DNA from: Novosphingobium rosa NBRC 15208
GTDB taxonomy: Bacteria; Pseudomonadota; Alphaproteobacteria; Sphingomonadales; Sphingomonadaceae
Length of the DNA: 64,000 bases
Assembly: GCF_001598555.1 (NCBI RefSeq)
Contig: NZ_BCZE01000024.1
Coordinates: forward strand, 48,844-112,843
Reading direction: 5' to 3'
A program made the position numbers and the translations under genes. Positions 52,477-61,912 of this stretch are shown here, in pieces. The first letter of the stretch is position 1. Each line of letters starts with the position of its first letter. The notes under the pieces were generated by a model. It saw only the letters and a program-made list of their open reading frames with translations, did no database searches and was not told the origin of the DNA.

Positions 52477-55068
52477 ATGAAAGTGAAGAGAACGTGGCGC
52501 AGCCTGTGGCTGGCCAGCGCCGCCGCTTGCGCGTCTGTTGCCGGGGTGGCGCAGGCCGCACCGGACGATGCCGTGGCCAAGGCTCCGGCCGCAGCGGCGG
52601 CCGATGATGCGGCCGGGCAAAAGGACGCTATCATCGTCACCGGTTTGCGCGGTGTGCCGCGCACCGTGACCGACAGTCCTGCGCCTATCGAGGTGGTCGA
52701 TGGCGCCAAATTTGCCCAGACGGGCAGCGTCGGGCTGACCGAGGGGCTGGCCAAGGCACTGCCCGCGCTCAATTTCGGGGCCAATGATGCGGGTTTCTTC
52801 TCGGTGGTGCGCAATGTCAGCAACCGGGGCCTGCCCTCGGCCTATACGCTGGTGCTGGTCAATGGCAAAAGGCGGCACAATTCCAGCCTGATGGCCAATG
52901 CCGCGCCCAAGGACACCAGCGGCGCCAATGCGCCCGATCTCGATCTGATCCCGGCCATCGCGGTGGGTAAGGTGGAGGTGCTGAAGGATTCCGCCGCCGC
53001 GCAATATGGCTCGGATGCGATTGCCGGCGTGTTCAACCTGAACCTTGACCATTCCGCCGGCTTCAAGGCGGATTTTACCGATGGCGAAAGCTACAATGGG
53101 CGCGGCAACCGCAACAGCTGGAAGGCCCAGATCGCCTATGGTCTGAAGATTGGCGACACGGGCTGGTTCCATATCGCCGCCGACTATCGCTTTCGGGGCA
53201 TGAACTGGTGGACCCTGCTGGCCACCGACACCAATGCCTATGGCCTGCCCTCGGGCAGCACGGCAGCGGGCGTGGCCGCTGCCAGCGGCCAGAGCGTGGC
53301 GCAGGTCAATGCCAACATTGCCGCCGCCAATGCCAGGAACGCCGCCTGGAACCGTGATGGTGCGCAGAACGGCGATCCCCGCATCCGCGCGCATGATATC
53401 GTGATCGACACGGCGGTGCCGCTGGGCTCGCTTGAGCTTTATGGCTTCGGCACCTATTCGCACCGGGATTCGGCGATCGGCAACAATTATCGCCGCGCCA
53501 ATGGCACGGCTGATTTTTCCGCCATCTTCCCCGATGGCTATTATCCGCTCATCAATTTCACCGAGCATGATGCCGAAGGCACCATCGGCCTACGCGGTCA
53601 GGTGGCGGGCTGGCATGTCGATCTGTCCACCGATTATGGCAAGAACCGCAACCATGAATGGTCGCAGCTGAACCTGCGCCCCGCGCTGGGGCCGACGGGG
53701 CCGACCTTCTGGCCCAATCTGGCCACCTTTGAAATCCGCCAGTGGGACAGCAACCTCGATGTGAACCGCAATGTCGATATCGGGCTGGCCGCGCCTCTCA
53801 CCGTGGCGGCGGGGCTGGAGTATCGTCGCGATGCCTTCCAGACCTGGGCGGGCGATCCCTCCGCATGGCAGAACGCCAGCTATTATTACAAGGTGGGCGA
53901 CCAGACCTACGACTGGAATGTGGGCGCCCTGGCCTCGCCGGTGGTGCAGGGGGCCATCGTGCTGTCAGCCAGCGATGCGGTGAATGCTTCGCGCGGGGTT
54001 TTCGCGCAATATCTCGATCTTTCGACCTATGTGACCAAGGCCTGGTTTGTCGATGCCGCGATCCGCGCCGAGCAATACAGCGATTCCTCGGGCAATCCGC
54101 TGTCGGTGAAGTTCAATTCGCGCTATGATATCTCACCGGTCTTTGCCCTGCGCGGCACGGTGGGCAGCGGCTTTCGCGCGCCTTCGCTGACCCAGACCAG
54201 CTATACCCAGACCGATGGGCGCACGGCGGTCGTCTCGGTCAATGGCGTCTCGACGGTGCAACCGACGGTGGCCAAGCTGGTCAATGCCAATTCCGCCTTG
54301 GGCCGCCAATTGGGCGCGCAGCCGCTCAGGGCCGAGCGCTCGCTCAATGCCGGGCTTGGCGTGGTGTTCACCCCCGCGCGCAACGTCAACGTCACGCTGG
54401 ATGGTTACTGGATCCGCATCAACAATCGGATCGAGCGATCGGGGCGCCTCTATGGCAGCGGCATCGATGCCATTCTGAATGCCAATGGCGTTTCGGGCAC
54501 CGGCACGCAGGTGGAATATTTCCTCAACGCCGCCAACACCAACACCATCGGCCTCGATCTGGTGGCCGATTACCGCAAGGGGCTGGGCACGCTCGGCAAA
54601 GTAAACCTGACGGTGGCCTTCGATTACAACCGCACGCGGGCCGGTTGGGTGGCGCCGCTGCCTGCGCTGCTCAATGGTGTTGCGCTGTCTTCGGGATCGG
54701 TGTTTTTCGGCAATGACCGGCGCGGCGAACTGACCGATATCAATCCCAAGACCAAGCTGAACGTCAACGCCAACTGGCAAAAGGGCATCTTCACGCTCAA
54801 TGCCTCGACCACGCTTTACGGCGCTTATTGGTATCGGCAGGCCAGTGGCGATGATCGCCATTTCGACGCCAGCTGGATCACCGATGCCAGCATATCGGCG
54901 CGGGTGACCCGTTTTGCGACCTTGCAGCTCGGGGCTACCAATTTGTTCAACGTGCGCCCTGGCACCAACGGTCCTGGCAGTCCCCAGACCGGGCAGGGGT
55001 ATTACGGCCCTTCGCCCTATAATCCCAGTGGGGGCTATTATTACGGTCGCGTCGCATTCAGCTTCTGA
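52477..55068 (+). CDS. TonB-dependent receptor
   Basis: The 863-residue protein has a signal peptide (about 1-28, LWLASAAACASVAGVAQAAP), a TonB-box-like DAIIVTGLRGVPRTVTDSPA, and a plug with FSVVRNVSNRGLPSAYTLVL VNGKRRHNSS and KVEVLKDSAAAQYGSDAIAG VFNL. The barrel ends GRVAFSF, a proper C-terminal aromatic. The plug (LVLVNGKRRH, DLDLIPAIAVGKVEVLKDSA) is that of receptors for organic ligands such as vitamin B12, saccharides or plant compounds. Close to the monooxygenase operon, it may import the organosulfur substrate; that is inference from location. Confidence 0.9.
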   Translation: MKVKRTWRSLWLASAAACASVAGVAQAAPDDAVAKAPAAAAADDAAGQKDAIIVTGLRGVPRTVTDSPAPIEVVDGAKFAQTGSVGLTEGLAKALPALNFGANDAGFFSVVRNVSNRGLPSAYTLVLVNGKRRHNSSLMANAAPKDTSGANAPDLDLIPAIAVGKVEVLKDSAAAQYGSDAIAGVFNLNLDHSAGFKADFTDGESYNGRGNRNSWKAQIAYGLKIGDTGWFHIAADYRFRGMNWWTLLATDTNAYGLPSGSTAAGVAAASGQSVAQVNANIAAANARNAAWNRDGAQNGDPRIRAHDIVIDTAVPLGSLELYGFGTYSHRDSAIGNNYRRANGTADFSAIFPDGYYPLINFTEHDAEGTIGLRGQVAGWHVDLSTDYGKNRNHEWSQLNLRPALGPTGPTFWPNLATFEIRQWDSNLDVNRNVDIGLAAPLTVAAGLEYRRDAFQTWAGDPSAWQNASYYYKVGDQTYDWNVGALASPVVQGAIVLSASDAVNASRGVFAQYLDLSTYVTKAWFVDAAIRAEQYSDSSGNPLSVKFNSRYDISPVFALRGTVGSGFRAPSLTQTSYTQTDGRTAVVSVNGVSTVQPTVAKLVNANSALGRQLGAQPLRAERSLNAGLGVVFTPARNVNVTLDGYWIRINNRIERSGRLYGSGIDAILNANGVSGTGTQVEYFLNAANTNTIGLDLVADYRKGLGTLGKVNLTVAFDYNRTRAGWVAPLPALLNGVALSSGSVFFGNDRRGELTDINPKTKLNVNANWQKGIFTLNASTTLYGAYWYRQASGDDRHFDASWITDASISARVTRFATLQLGATNLFNVRPGTNGPGSPQTGQGYYGPSPYNPSGGYYYGRVAFSF

Positions 55069-55171
55069 CATGTGCGAAGCGGGCATGGCGATTAGCTATG
55101 CTCCGCCAAGGGGTTGATGAGCGCTTCCGCGGATATCCCATTCTCAAGAAGCCTTTTCAAATGATCGATCT

Positions 55172-55432
55172 TCAGCTTCCGATCGAGCGGGCTACCCGCC
55201 AATCCCCGCGCCCACGTGGGTGGCGTGCACCGGTCTCGACCGCTTTCGCCGCCACAGGATCGAAGAGAAAGAGAACTTCGGCATGGCTGAAAGCGGCGAG
55301 GGCCGCCAGTGCATCCGGTCCGAACCGCACCTCGTCAAGCGCGATGGCGGAGCGGCTCGTGCCCCAGTGATCGTCGAGCGGTTCGGCCCGCCCGCCCTGC
55401 ACATGGCCGATCGGTTCCAGCGTGAATGACAT
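55172..55432 (-). pseudogene. trmO: TrmO (YaeB) family methyltransferase, truncated
   Basis: Leftward from ATG 55432 the first 70 residues match the tRNA-Thr m6t6A37 methyltransferase TrmO: SFTLEPIGHVQGGRAEPLDD, HWGTSRSAIALDEVRFGPDA, LAALAAFSHAEVLFLFDPVA and VETGARHPRGRGDW. At that point a normal protein continues with a PKVGIFAQRGKNRPN-type segment; here the frame turns to VARSIGS and stops. About half of the usual 150-230 residues is present, so it is a remnant. Confidence 0.75.
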
Positions 55433-55985
55433 GGTCTTGCTCCTGTTATGCCTGAAGGGTGCAATGCACGCGTCCAAGCGAAGACGCCTTAGGCGACCCG
55501 GTCATGCACTGGTGACGAAATCAAGCTAACGGAGGGAGGGTTTAGACGGCCGGATCAAGCGCTATGAATGGCGGTAATGTTAGCGATACCTGTCGGCCAG
55601 TTCGCCAGACATTGGCTCTTGTCATGACGGACCTCTCTGATCCTGTCCTCTTTCCGCCAAGCAAAGCATGGGCTCTTCCCTTTCGCGTTGTGGATCGCTT
55701 CTGCCTCGGTGAGAACGTTCTTATAACACGAACTTATAAGACTATATCTTTATTGTCTTTCACATCATAGAGGCGGTTCCCCATCCTGCCAGCTGTAAAC
55801 ATTGGGGATGAGGGAGGGCGCACGCGTTGCAGGCGCTTGGGTGCCAGGGGTGTAGCCTCCTGAACGGACAACATGGAAGCAAAAGCCATGGTGGTGAGGG
55901 AAAAGGTCGGTAGCATGCCGATCATTTCGGTGTTGTTGCACACGATGCCACGCAGAGCTTGTAGCCGACAATTGGGATTGACCAG
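55433..55985. other. Gene-free interval
   Basis: About 550 bases. Short open frames exist on both strands (for example leftward around 55740-55940), but none has a recognisable product or ribosome binding site. The stretch 55720-55770 is AT-rich. Given gene remnants on both sides, this is probably eroded coding sequence. Confidence 0.35.
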
Positions 55986-56195
55986 ATGAGTCTGGTTGGG
56001 GCCTTGCTATTGGCCACCGCCACTGCTGCCTCGGCAATGTCATGTGCCACATTGGTTGCGACGGAAGTCCCGGTCGAAAGCGAAGCTGATGTGTGTCCCG
56101 TCAGCAAGCCTCTGCACCCTGTTTCGGGCTCTGATATCGGCTTTGCCCTGTGCCTGCCCGCGAGATGGAGCGGGCGCTTCCTGATGCTGGGCAAG
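55986..56195 (+). pseudogene. Tannase/feruloyl-esterase-like N-terminal remnant
   Basis: From ATG 55986 about 70 residues read like the start of a secreted tannase-family esterase: a signal peptide (LVGALLLATATAASAMSCAT), then ATEVPVESEADVCPVSKPLH, PVSGSDIGFALCLPARWSGR and FLMLG. In family members this is followed by a GNGG oxyanion segment; here the frame runs into unrelated sequence (KRESSNPSRAVRFWF). Intact proteins have about 500-600 residues. The function would be cleavage of aromatic esters. Confidence 0.5.
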
Positions 56196-56486
56196 CGCGA
56201 ATCCTCAAACCCCTCCCGTGCAGTCCGTTTTTGGTTCATCTGCGGTCTTGGTGCAGGAGGAGCGCATAGGAATTCATTCTCCGTACTGTGGCCTGCGCAG
56301 AGGTAAAAATCTTCCAGATGGATTGTTATCTGCATGGATTCCTATGATAATCGCATTTGCAGTTTAAGATGCCAAATTGTCACAGTTTCCTTCAAGTCGT
56401 TTGCTGGACTTGACAGAAAACCTCCGTTGTAAAACCTATAAGAAGGCAGATCACGAGAAACGTGAATGCCAGCTGGGAGAGGGGAA

Positions 56487-58865
56487 ATGCAGAAGATTGC
56501 CTTGGCGGGCCTTGTATCCGCCATATCCATTGTTGCGTCGTCGAACGCTAATGCTCAAACAAATGAATCACGACCTGATGGTGACATCATCGTTACTGCA
56601 ACGCGCGAAAGCACATTGCTATCCAAGACGCCGGTGGCGATCACCGCAATATCCGGTGATGGATTGCGCAGTAAGGGCATAGCCAATCCAGCCAATCTGG
56701 GCGAGCAGGTACCGAACCTCTCGATCGACCGCACCAATGGCCTGCAGATCACCATCCGTGGTGTGACCAGCACGGATGGCACCGAGAAGGGTAATCCTTC
56801 CGCGGCCTTCCTGCTCGATGGCATCTACATTGCCCGCCCGCAGGAGGCGGATGTCAGCTTCCTTGACATCAACCATATCGAGGTTCTCAAGGGGCCGCAG
56901 GGTACGCTTTATGGCCGCAACACCACGGCAGGTGTGATTAATGTTATCACCAACAAGCCCGAATTCGGCAAGCTCTCGGCGGGAGGGAATATCGGATATG
57001 GCAAGTACAATGCCATCAATGCCGATGCCTTCTTCAACGCTCAGGCGACGGATTGGGCGGCATTCCGTCTTTCAGTCAACTATGACTCGCGGGACACATA
57101 CACCAAACCGGCCGGCAATGACCCCTATTTCAACAAGAACTTCCGCACGAATATCAGCGTGCGCCTGCAGGGCCTCTTCAAGCTGGGCGAGAATGGCGAC
57201 CTTCTGCTGCGCGGAGCTTATTCCAAGCTGAATGGATCGCGTGATTCTTCTTTGCCGACCAGCAATTTCTACAACATCCAGCCCGGTGCCACCGCCGGTT
57301 CGCCACGCACCGCCACCTGGGCGCCGATTGGCAACACCAGCCAGGCGCTGACCAGCACGCTGGCCTCTGCCTCATTCAACACGCCTTTGCCGACAGGGAT
57401 ATCTCCCAATCAGTATGGTGGCGGCAACGTCAATTCCTCCAAGCCTGATGTAAACGACATTGCCTACAATCTGGATGCCGAACTGAACTATAATTTTGGC
57501 CCGCTCAAGGGAACTTATCTGGGATCGGTGCGACAATACAATGCCAAGGAAAACGGCAATGCGCTGATTGGCGTCAATCTTCCGGGTACCTTCAATGGAG
57601 ATTATACGCAGCAATCGCATGAACTGCGGTTGGCCAGCACGGGGCAGGGTCCGCTGAAAATCCAGGGCGGCCTCTATTACTTTCGTGAAGAATCGCGAAT
57701 CGCCTATTACATCTACAATCTGGCGCCGGCAGCCTTTGGCAACACCTATATCTACGGCTTCCCGCAGCACACGATTTCGGCCACCAAGGGTGCCTTCACG
57801 CAGGGCACCTACAAGGTGACCGACCACATCCGCCTGACCGCCGGCGTACGCTACACCGCCGACGATCTCAGCCGCTATGGCCATACGGTTCACATCAACA
57901 GCCTTGGATCGAATGTCTATGCTGGCGGGCTCTACAACCTCACACCCGGTGCGGCCGACCGCAGCTATGTCAATGACGGTGAGATCAGGAGCAACAAGGT
58001 CACGTGGCGTGGCGGCTTCGACGCCGATATCGGGCGGGGCCTGCTCTATGGTTCGGTGGCCAGCGGCTACAAGGAAGGCGGTTTTGGCGACGGATGTTCC
58101 AGTGGAGCCGTGGGCCAGTCACTGGTGACGACGCAGGGAGAACGCTGCAACTATGCCCTGGGTGACCAGCATGCGATCTATTACCAACCCGAAACCCTGG
58201 TCGATTACGAACTGGGCTTTCGCGGCACGATCTTTCCCGGCGTGAAGATCGACACCAACCTGTTCTATTACGACTATAAGAACCTGCAACTGAGCGCCAT
58301 CGTTCCGGTCAATGGCGCCAACCAGACGATCACCACCAATGCCGGCAAGGCATCGGTGCTTGGTTGGGAATTCGAAGCGCAGTTCACCCCCGTCCACAAT
58401 TTCAACCTGACCACCGGCATCGATCTGACCGACGGCCATTATCGCCAGTTCTGCCCCAGCGGCCTGGACAGTTCCGGCAATTGCACCGTCAATTCCAGTG
58501 GCCAGCTGGCCAATTATGCCGGGCAGAAGCTGGATCGCACGCCCTCGCGCGTCATCTACGTCAATGCCAGCTATCTGGTGCCGGTGGGCGAGGGTGATGT
58601 GCAACTGAATGTGGGCACGCGCCTGTCCACGGCCTATTCGGTGACTGTCTTCGGCGACAACGGGCCCTATTGGCTGAAGTTGTGGACCCCGGCCCAGACC
58701 AAAACCCAGGCCAGCGTCACCTACAATGCGCCCGGCCACCGCTGGTATCTGAGCGCCTATATCAAGAACATCGAAAACAATGTCTCGCTGGTCGCTGGCA
58801 GCGCCAGCTCGGTCACCATGTCTGACCCGCGCACCTTCGGGCTGCGCGCGGGCTTCCATTACTGA
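56487..58865 (+). CDS. TonB-dependent receptor
   Basis: The start ATG 56487 follows GAGAGGGGAA; the product is 792 residues. A signal peptide (about 1-23, MQKIALAGLVSAISIVASSN) precedes the TonB box GDIIVTATRESTLLSKTPVA and a plug with LQITIRGVTSTDGTEKGNPS, AAFLLDGIYIARPQEADVSF and IEVLKGPQGTLYGRNTTAGV. The barrel ends FGLRAGFHY. It belongs to the sphingomonad group of receptors for organic ligands. The next gene, behind a terminator, is an exported amidohydrolase, so receptor and enzyme may act on the same aromatic or amide compound. Confidence 0.9.
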   Translation: MQKIALAGLVSAISIVASSNANAQTNESRPDGDIIVTATRESTLLSKTPVAITAISGDGLRSKGIANPANLGEQVPNLSIDRTNGLQITIRGVTSTDGTEKGNPSAAFLLDGIYIARPQEADVSFLDINHIEVLKGPQGTLYGRNTTAGVINVITNKPEFGKLSAGGNIGYGKYNAINADAFFNAQATDWAAFRLSVNYDSRDTYTKPAGNDPYFNKNFRTNISVRLQGLFKLGENGDLLLRGAYSKLNGSRDSSLPTSNFYNIQPGATAGSPRTATWAPIGNTSQALTSTLASASFNTPLPTGISPNQYGGGNVNSSKPDVNDIAYNLDAELNYNFGPLKGTYLGSVRQYNAKENGNALIGVNLPGTFNGDYTQQSHELRLASTGQGPLKIQGGLYYFREESRIAYYIYNLAPAAFGNTYIYGFPQHTISATKGAFTQGTYKVTDHIRLTAGVRYTADDLSRYGHTVHINSLGSNVYAGGLYNLTPGAADRSYVNDGEIRSNKVTWRGGFDADIGRGLLYGSVASGYKEGGFGDGCSSGAVGQSLVTTQGERCNYALGDQHAIYYQPETLVDYELGFRGTIFPGVKIDTNLFYYDYKNLQLSAIVPVNGANQTITTNAGKASVLGWEFEAQFTPVHNFNLTTGIDLTDGHYRQFCPSGLDSSGNCTVNSSGQLANYAGQKLDRTPSRVIYVNASYLVPVGEGDVQLNVGTRLSTAYSVTVFGDNGPYWLKLWTPAQTKTQASVTYNAPGHRWYLSAYIKNIENNVSLVAGSASSVTMSDPRTFGLRAGFHY

Positions 58866-58872
58866 CCCTTAT

Positions 58873-58911
58873 GGGCAGCCGCGCCAATTGCGGGCGCGGC
58901 TGCCCTTTCTT
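58873..58911 (+). terminator. Intrinsic terminator after the TBDR gene
   Basis: Arms GGGCAGCCGCGCC (58873-58885) and GGCGCGGCTGCCC (58893-58905) pair perfectly over 13 bases around a 7-base loop, followed by TTTCTTT. It is strong, and placed between the receptor stop and the amidohydrolase start, so it may set a reduced level of the second gene. Confidence 0.85.
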
Positions 58912-58930
58912 TCCCATCAGGAGACAAGCA

Positions 58931-59947
58931 ATGCGAGCAGGATCTTGTGCCATGGCCGCGCTGACGGCCCTGAGCTGGCTCGGCGCCCCGGCCGCCTTCG
59001 CGCAGAACACCGGCAGCGAGCGCGCTCCGGTGATCGATGTGCATATGCATGCCATGGAGGATGCGCCATGGGCTCAGCCGGTGTGTCCTAACCAGTCGAA
59101 GTTCCTCGCCTCCGACCCGCGTGACGGCAGGGAAGCATCCTTTGGCTGGTCTCAGGAAGATTGCACGCCCAAACTTTATCCGGCGAAAAAGGGCGAATAC
59201 CGCAAGGATGTGCTGGCGGAGATGGAACGGCTGAATGTTATCGGCGTGGTCTTTGGTCAGCCCGAGGAGGTTAGGAAATGGCAGGAGGCCGCCCCCGGGC
59301 GTGTCATCCCCGGAACCGCCTTCCAGACCGGCCCCCACACGGCGCCTGAGGCCGAGCAGCTCAAGATGCTCAACATCGCTTTCACGCGCGACGGTTTCAA
59401 GGTGATGGGCGAAATCGGCCTGCAATATCAGGGCACATCGCCCAGCGACATGAGCGTGGACTCCTATTTCGCGCTGGCCGAAAAGCTGGATGTTCCCGTC
59501 GCCATTCACATGGGCACGGGCGGATCGGGGCGGGCCAATGTGGCGATGCCTGCCTTCCGCGGTTCGGCAGGAAACCCGTTGCTGCTGGAGGAGTTGCTGG
59601 CGCGCCATCCGCGCCTGCGGGTGCAGGTGATGCATGCCGGCTATCCGATGATTGACAACATGCTGACCCTTCTTCAGGCCAACAGCCACGTCTATGTCGA
59701 CATTGCCGGGCTGATCTGGAGCTATCCGTTGAAAGAGGTGAACCGCTACATCCAGCGGATCGTGGACGCCGGTTTCGAGGATCGGGTGATGTTCGGCACC
59801 GATCAGCTGGCTTGGCCCGGCCTGATGGCCTATTCGATCGGCATCGTGCAGAACGCCGATTATCTGACCTCGGAGCAGAAGCGTGACATTCTCTATAACA
59901 ATGCAGCGCGGTTCCTGCGGCTGGATCACACGGCCAAGGGTGGGTAG
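58931..59947 (+). CDS. Amidohydrolase-2 family metal-dependent hydrolase with signal peptide
   Basis: The start ATG 58931 follows CAGGAGACA; the product is 338 residues. A signal peptide covers about 1-24 (AALTALSWLGAPAAFAQ). The TIM-barrel metal site starts with VIDVHMHA (HxH) and continues with VPVAIHMGTGGSG, VQVMHAGYP and MFGTDQLAWPG (Asp). This matches the amidohydrolase-2 (ACMSD-like) group, which contains decarboxylases and hydrolases of aromatic or lactone substrates. Export to the periplasm is unusual for ACMSD relatives. It is paired with the upstream TBDR. The substrate is unknown. Confidence 0.83.
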   Translation: MRAGSCAMAALTALSWLGAPAAFAQNTGSERAPVIDVHMHAMEDAPWAQPVCPNQSKFLASDPRDGREASFGWSQEDCTPKLYPAKKGEYRKDVLAEMERLNVIGVVFGQPEEVRKWQEAAPGRVIPGTAFQTGPHTAPEAEQLKMLNIAFTRDGFKVMGEIGLQYQGTSPSDMSVDSYFALAEKLDVPVAIHMGTGGSGRANVAMPAFRGSAGNPLLLEELLARHPRLRVQVMHAGYPMIDNMLTLLQANSHVYVDIAGLIWSYPLKEVNRYIQRIVDAGFEDRVMFGTDQLAWPGLMAYSIGIVQNADYLTSEQKRDILYNNAARFLRLDHTAKGG

Positions 59948-60168
59948 GGCGGTTAGGCCCGGCATTTAGCAAGACCTCGGAAGAGTAAAAGTGACTGCTT
60001 CTGCTCAGGTTGCTCAAAACCGGAAACACCACCTTGTCAGCATGAGAAGGGCGCGCTTCGAGCGGGATGATCTTGAGTGGCCAATGTGTTGTGATGGGAT
60101 GGACGCCCCCCGACGTCACGAATGTGGCAAGGTGGGTGTCATAGGGCACCTGCGTGAGGAGGCGTCCC

Positions 60169-61187
60169 ATGAATGAGGTTAGCATTATCGGATTGGATAT
60201 CGCGAAGAATGTCTTCCAGGCATATGGCGCCGATGCGCGAGGGCTATTCAGTCGACGACTCACGCGCGGCAAGGTGCTGGAATTCCTCGCGGCCCAACCT
60301 GCATGCACAATCGCGATGGAGGCTTGCGGCGGTGCCCATCACTGGGCTCGTGGGCTGCAACGCCAGGGGCATGAGATCCGGTTGATCCCGCCGTCCTATG
60401 TGATGCCCTTTTTGAAACGGCAGAAGAACGATGCTGTTGATGCCGAAGCGATCTGCGAAGCAGCTCAGCGACCCGATATGCGGTTCGTGGCCGTGAAGAG
60501 CGAGGAACATCAGGCTTCGGGACTCGTATTTCGTGCCCGCGATCTTCTATAGCGCACTCTGCTGATGAATGCGATCCGTGGCCATCTGACAGAATATGGC
60601 TGGGTCGCGCCAAAGGGCCCGGCATGGGTTAGGATGCTGGCTGATCTGCTTGACGACGATATGGGCGAAAGTCTGCCCAAGGGTACGCGGTCGATGCTGC
60701 GCGTCATGCATGAGATGCTCACGTTCCTTGATGCCCGGGTCGATGGGCTCGACAAAGAGATTGGGCGGCGGGCTCGTGAGGATGAGGTGTGCCAGCGTCT
60801 TATGACCATTCCAGGCATTGGGCCAATTACCGCGACCGTTATTGCCGCTTTGGCGCCGGTCGCCGAGACCTTCCGGCGCGGGCGTGATTTTACTGCCTGG
60901 CTGAGGTTCACACCGCTTCAGCACTCCACTGGGGGCAAGACGAAGCTGGGACGAATTACGAAAATGGGTGATCGCACATTACGGCGGCTGTTGGTCAACG
61001 GCAGTAGCGTTGTTGTCCGTCATGCCGCCAGAAGAGGCCCCCGGCTGGATCATGGCTTGAAGGCATGCTAGCGCGCAAACCTCGCATGCTGGTCACCGTG
61101 GCCCTGGCCAACAAGATGGCACGCGTGGTGTTGGCGTTGCTTGTCAGCAAGGAGGATTACCGGGCTCCGAACGTGGCGATAGCATAA
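60169..61187 (+). pseudogene. IS110-family transposase, broken by a stop and a frameshift
   Basis: From ATG 60169, behind GAGGAGG, the DEDD-type N-terminus is clear: VSIIGLDIAKNVFQAYGADA, CTIAMEACGGAHHWARGLQR, RQKNDAVDAEAICEAAQRPD. A TAG at 60550-60552 ends it after VFRARDLL. The same frame then continues with LLMNAIRGHLTEYGWVAPKG and the C-terminal Tnp_20 domain (RLMTIPGIGPITATVIAALA, DFTAWLRFTPLQHSTGGKTK). A frameshift near 61060 moves the last segment (ARKPRMLVTVALANKMARVV) to another frame ending with TAA 61185-61187. The protein is therefore split into three pieces and inactive. Element ends were not found. Confidence 0.88.
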
Positions 61188-61440
61188 GCGCTACAGCCAC
61201 GATCAGAGGTCGTCGGTAGGGTCGGTGAACAAAGGAGTGTATTGCGAAACAGTCGATGAGACGGGGCAGGAAAAACCAGAGGACTCCACCGTGCCAACCA
61301 AGCACGCCGTTGTGATATGGATCCGGTCCGCGTACTTCCATACAGGCCAGCAGCATCATGCTGCACCAACAGGCCGGACAGATGGCAGCATCCGACGACC
61401 CGCCGTTTATACCTGAATTACCTCTTGCTTCTTTCGGGGC

Positions 61441-61575
61441 GTCCACAGATGAAGTCCGACACCCGCGGCATGTTGATCGCCGGGGCATGAACTGCTGGTT
61501 GACGTGATCGAGCGGACATGGCGCGGCCTTGTTGCTGAGCGTTGTGCGCACGGGCTTCCCCGGATCACACCCTGC
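61441..61575 (-). mobile_element. Fragment of the same IS3-family orfB as at 3.0-3.8 kb
   Basis: Read leftward, this is nearly identical to 3281-3410: a shared GTGATCCGGGG, then CCCGTGCGCACAACGCTCAG and CAACAAGGCCGCGCCATGTC, translating as VRTTLSNKAAPCPLDHVN. Small insertions and substitutions follow (CAGCAGTTCATGCCCCGGCG). Neither terminal repeat is present. It abuts an MFS gene fragment at about 61575, so that fragment was probably cut by this element. The stretch 61188-61440 has no recognisable gene. Confidence 0.85.
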
Positions 61576-61912
61576 CGGCCCAGATCACCCGAAAGAGGTA
61601 GAGCGAATAGGTCACCGTCTGCATCGCGGCAAAGGCGGGGGTGGCCAGGCACAGCACGGCCATGGCCGAGGTTGCGCCCTGCCAATAAAGCGCTGCCAGG
61701 GGCAGTGGGGCGAACAGCAGCGCGCCGACATACCAGCGGCGGCGCCCGACCTTGTCGATGGCCAAAGCGCATGCGAAAGCGGCGATCAGCGCCGCGCCTG
61801 ACATGATGAAGCCATAGTGGATCGAGCCATTAACCGGCATGTGGAACACCGTTTTGTACTGCGGGGGCAACCAGGGCAGCAGGCCGTTGTTGATCAGATA
61901 GGTGCCGAGCCG
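61576..61912 (-). pseudogene. MFS transporter fragment
   Basis: About 110 residues, read leftward, of the middle part of a sugar-porter-like MFS protein: LGTYLINNGLLPWLPPQYKT, MSGAALIAAFACALAIDKVG RRRWYVGALLFAPLPLAALY and MAVLCLATPAFAAMQTVTYS LYLF. The D-x-x-G-R-R-R motif is the conserved MFS loop. It lacks its N-terminal half, where it is fused in frame to a relaxase fragment, and ends at the IS3 fragment. It is not functional. Confidence 0.72.

Noticed and set aside
56410..56441. TTGACA ... TATAAG promoter before the TBDR at 56487
   Set aside because: The spacer would be 21 bases, too long for a normal promoter, and there is no MerR-type dyad to explain it.
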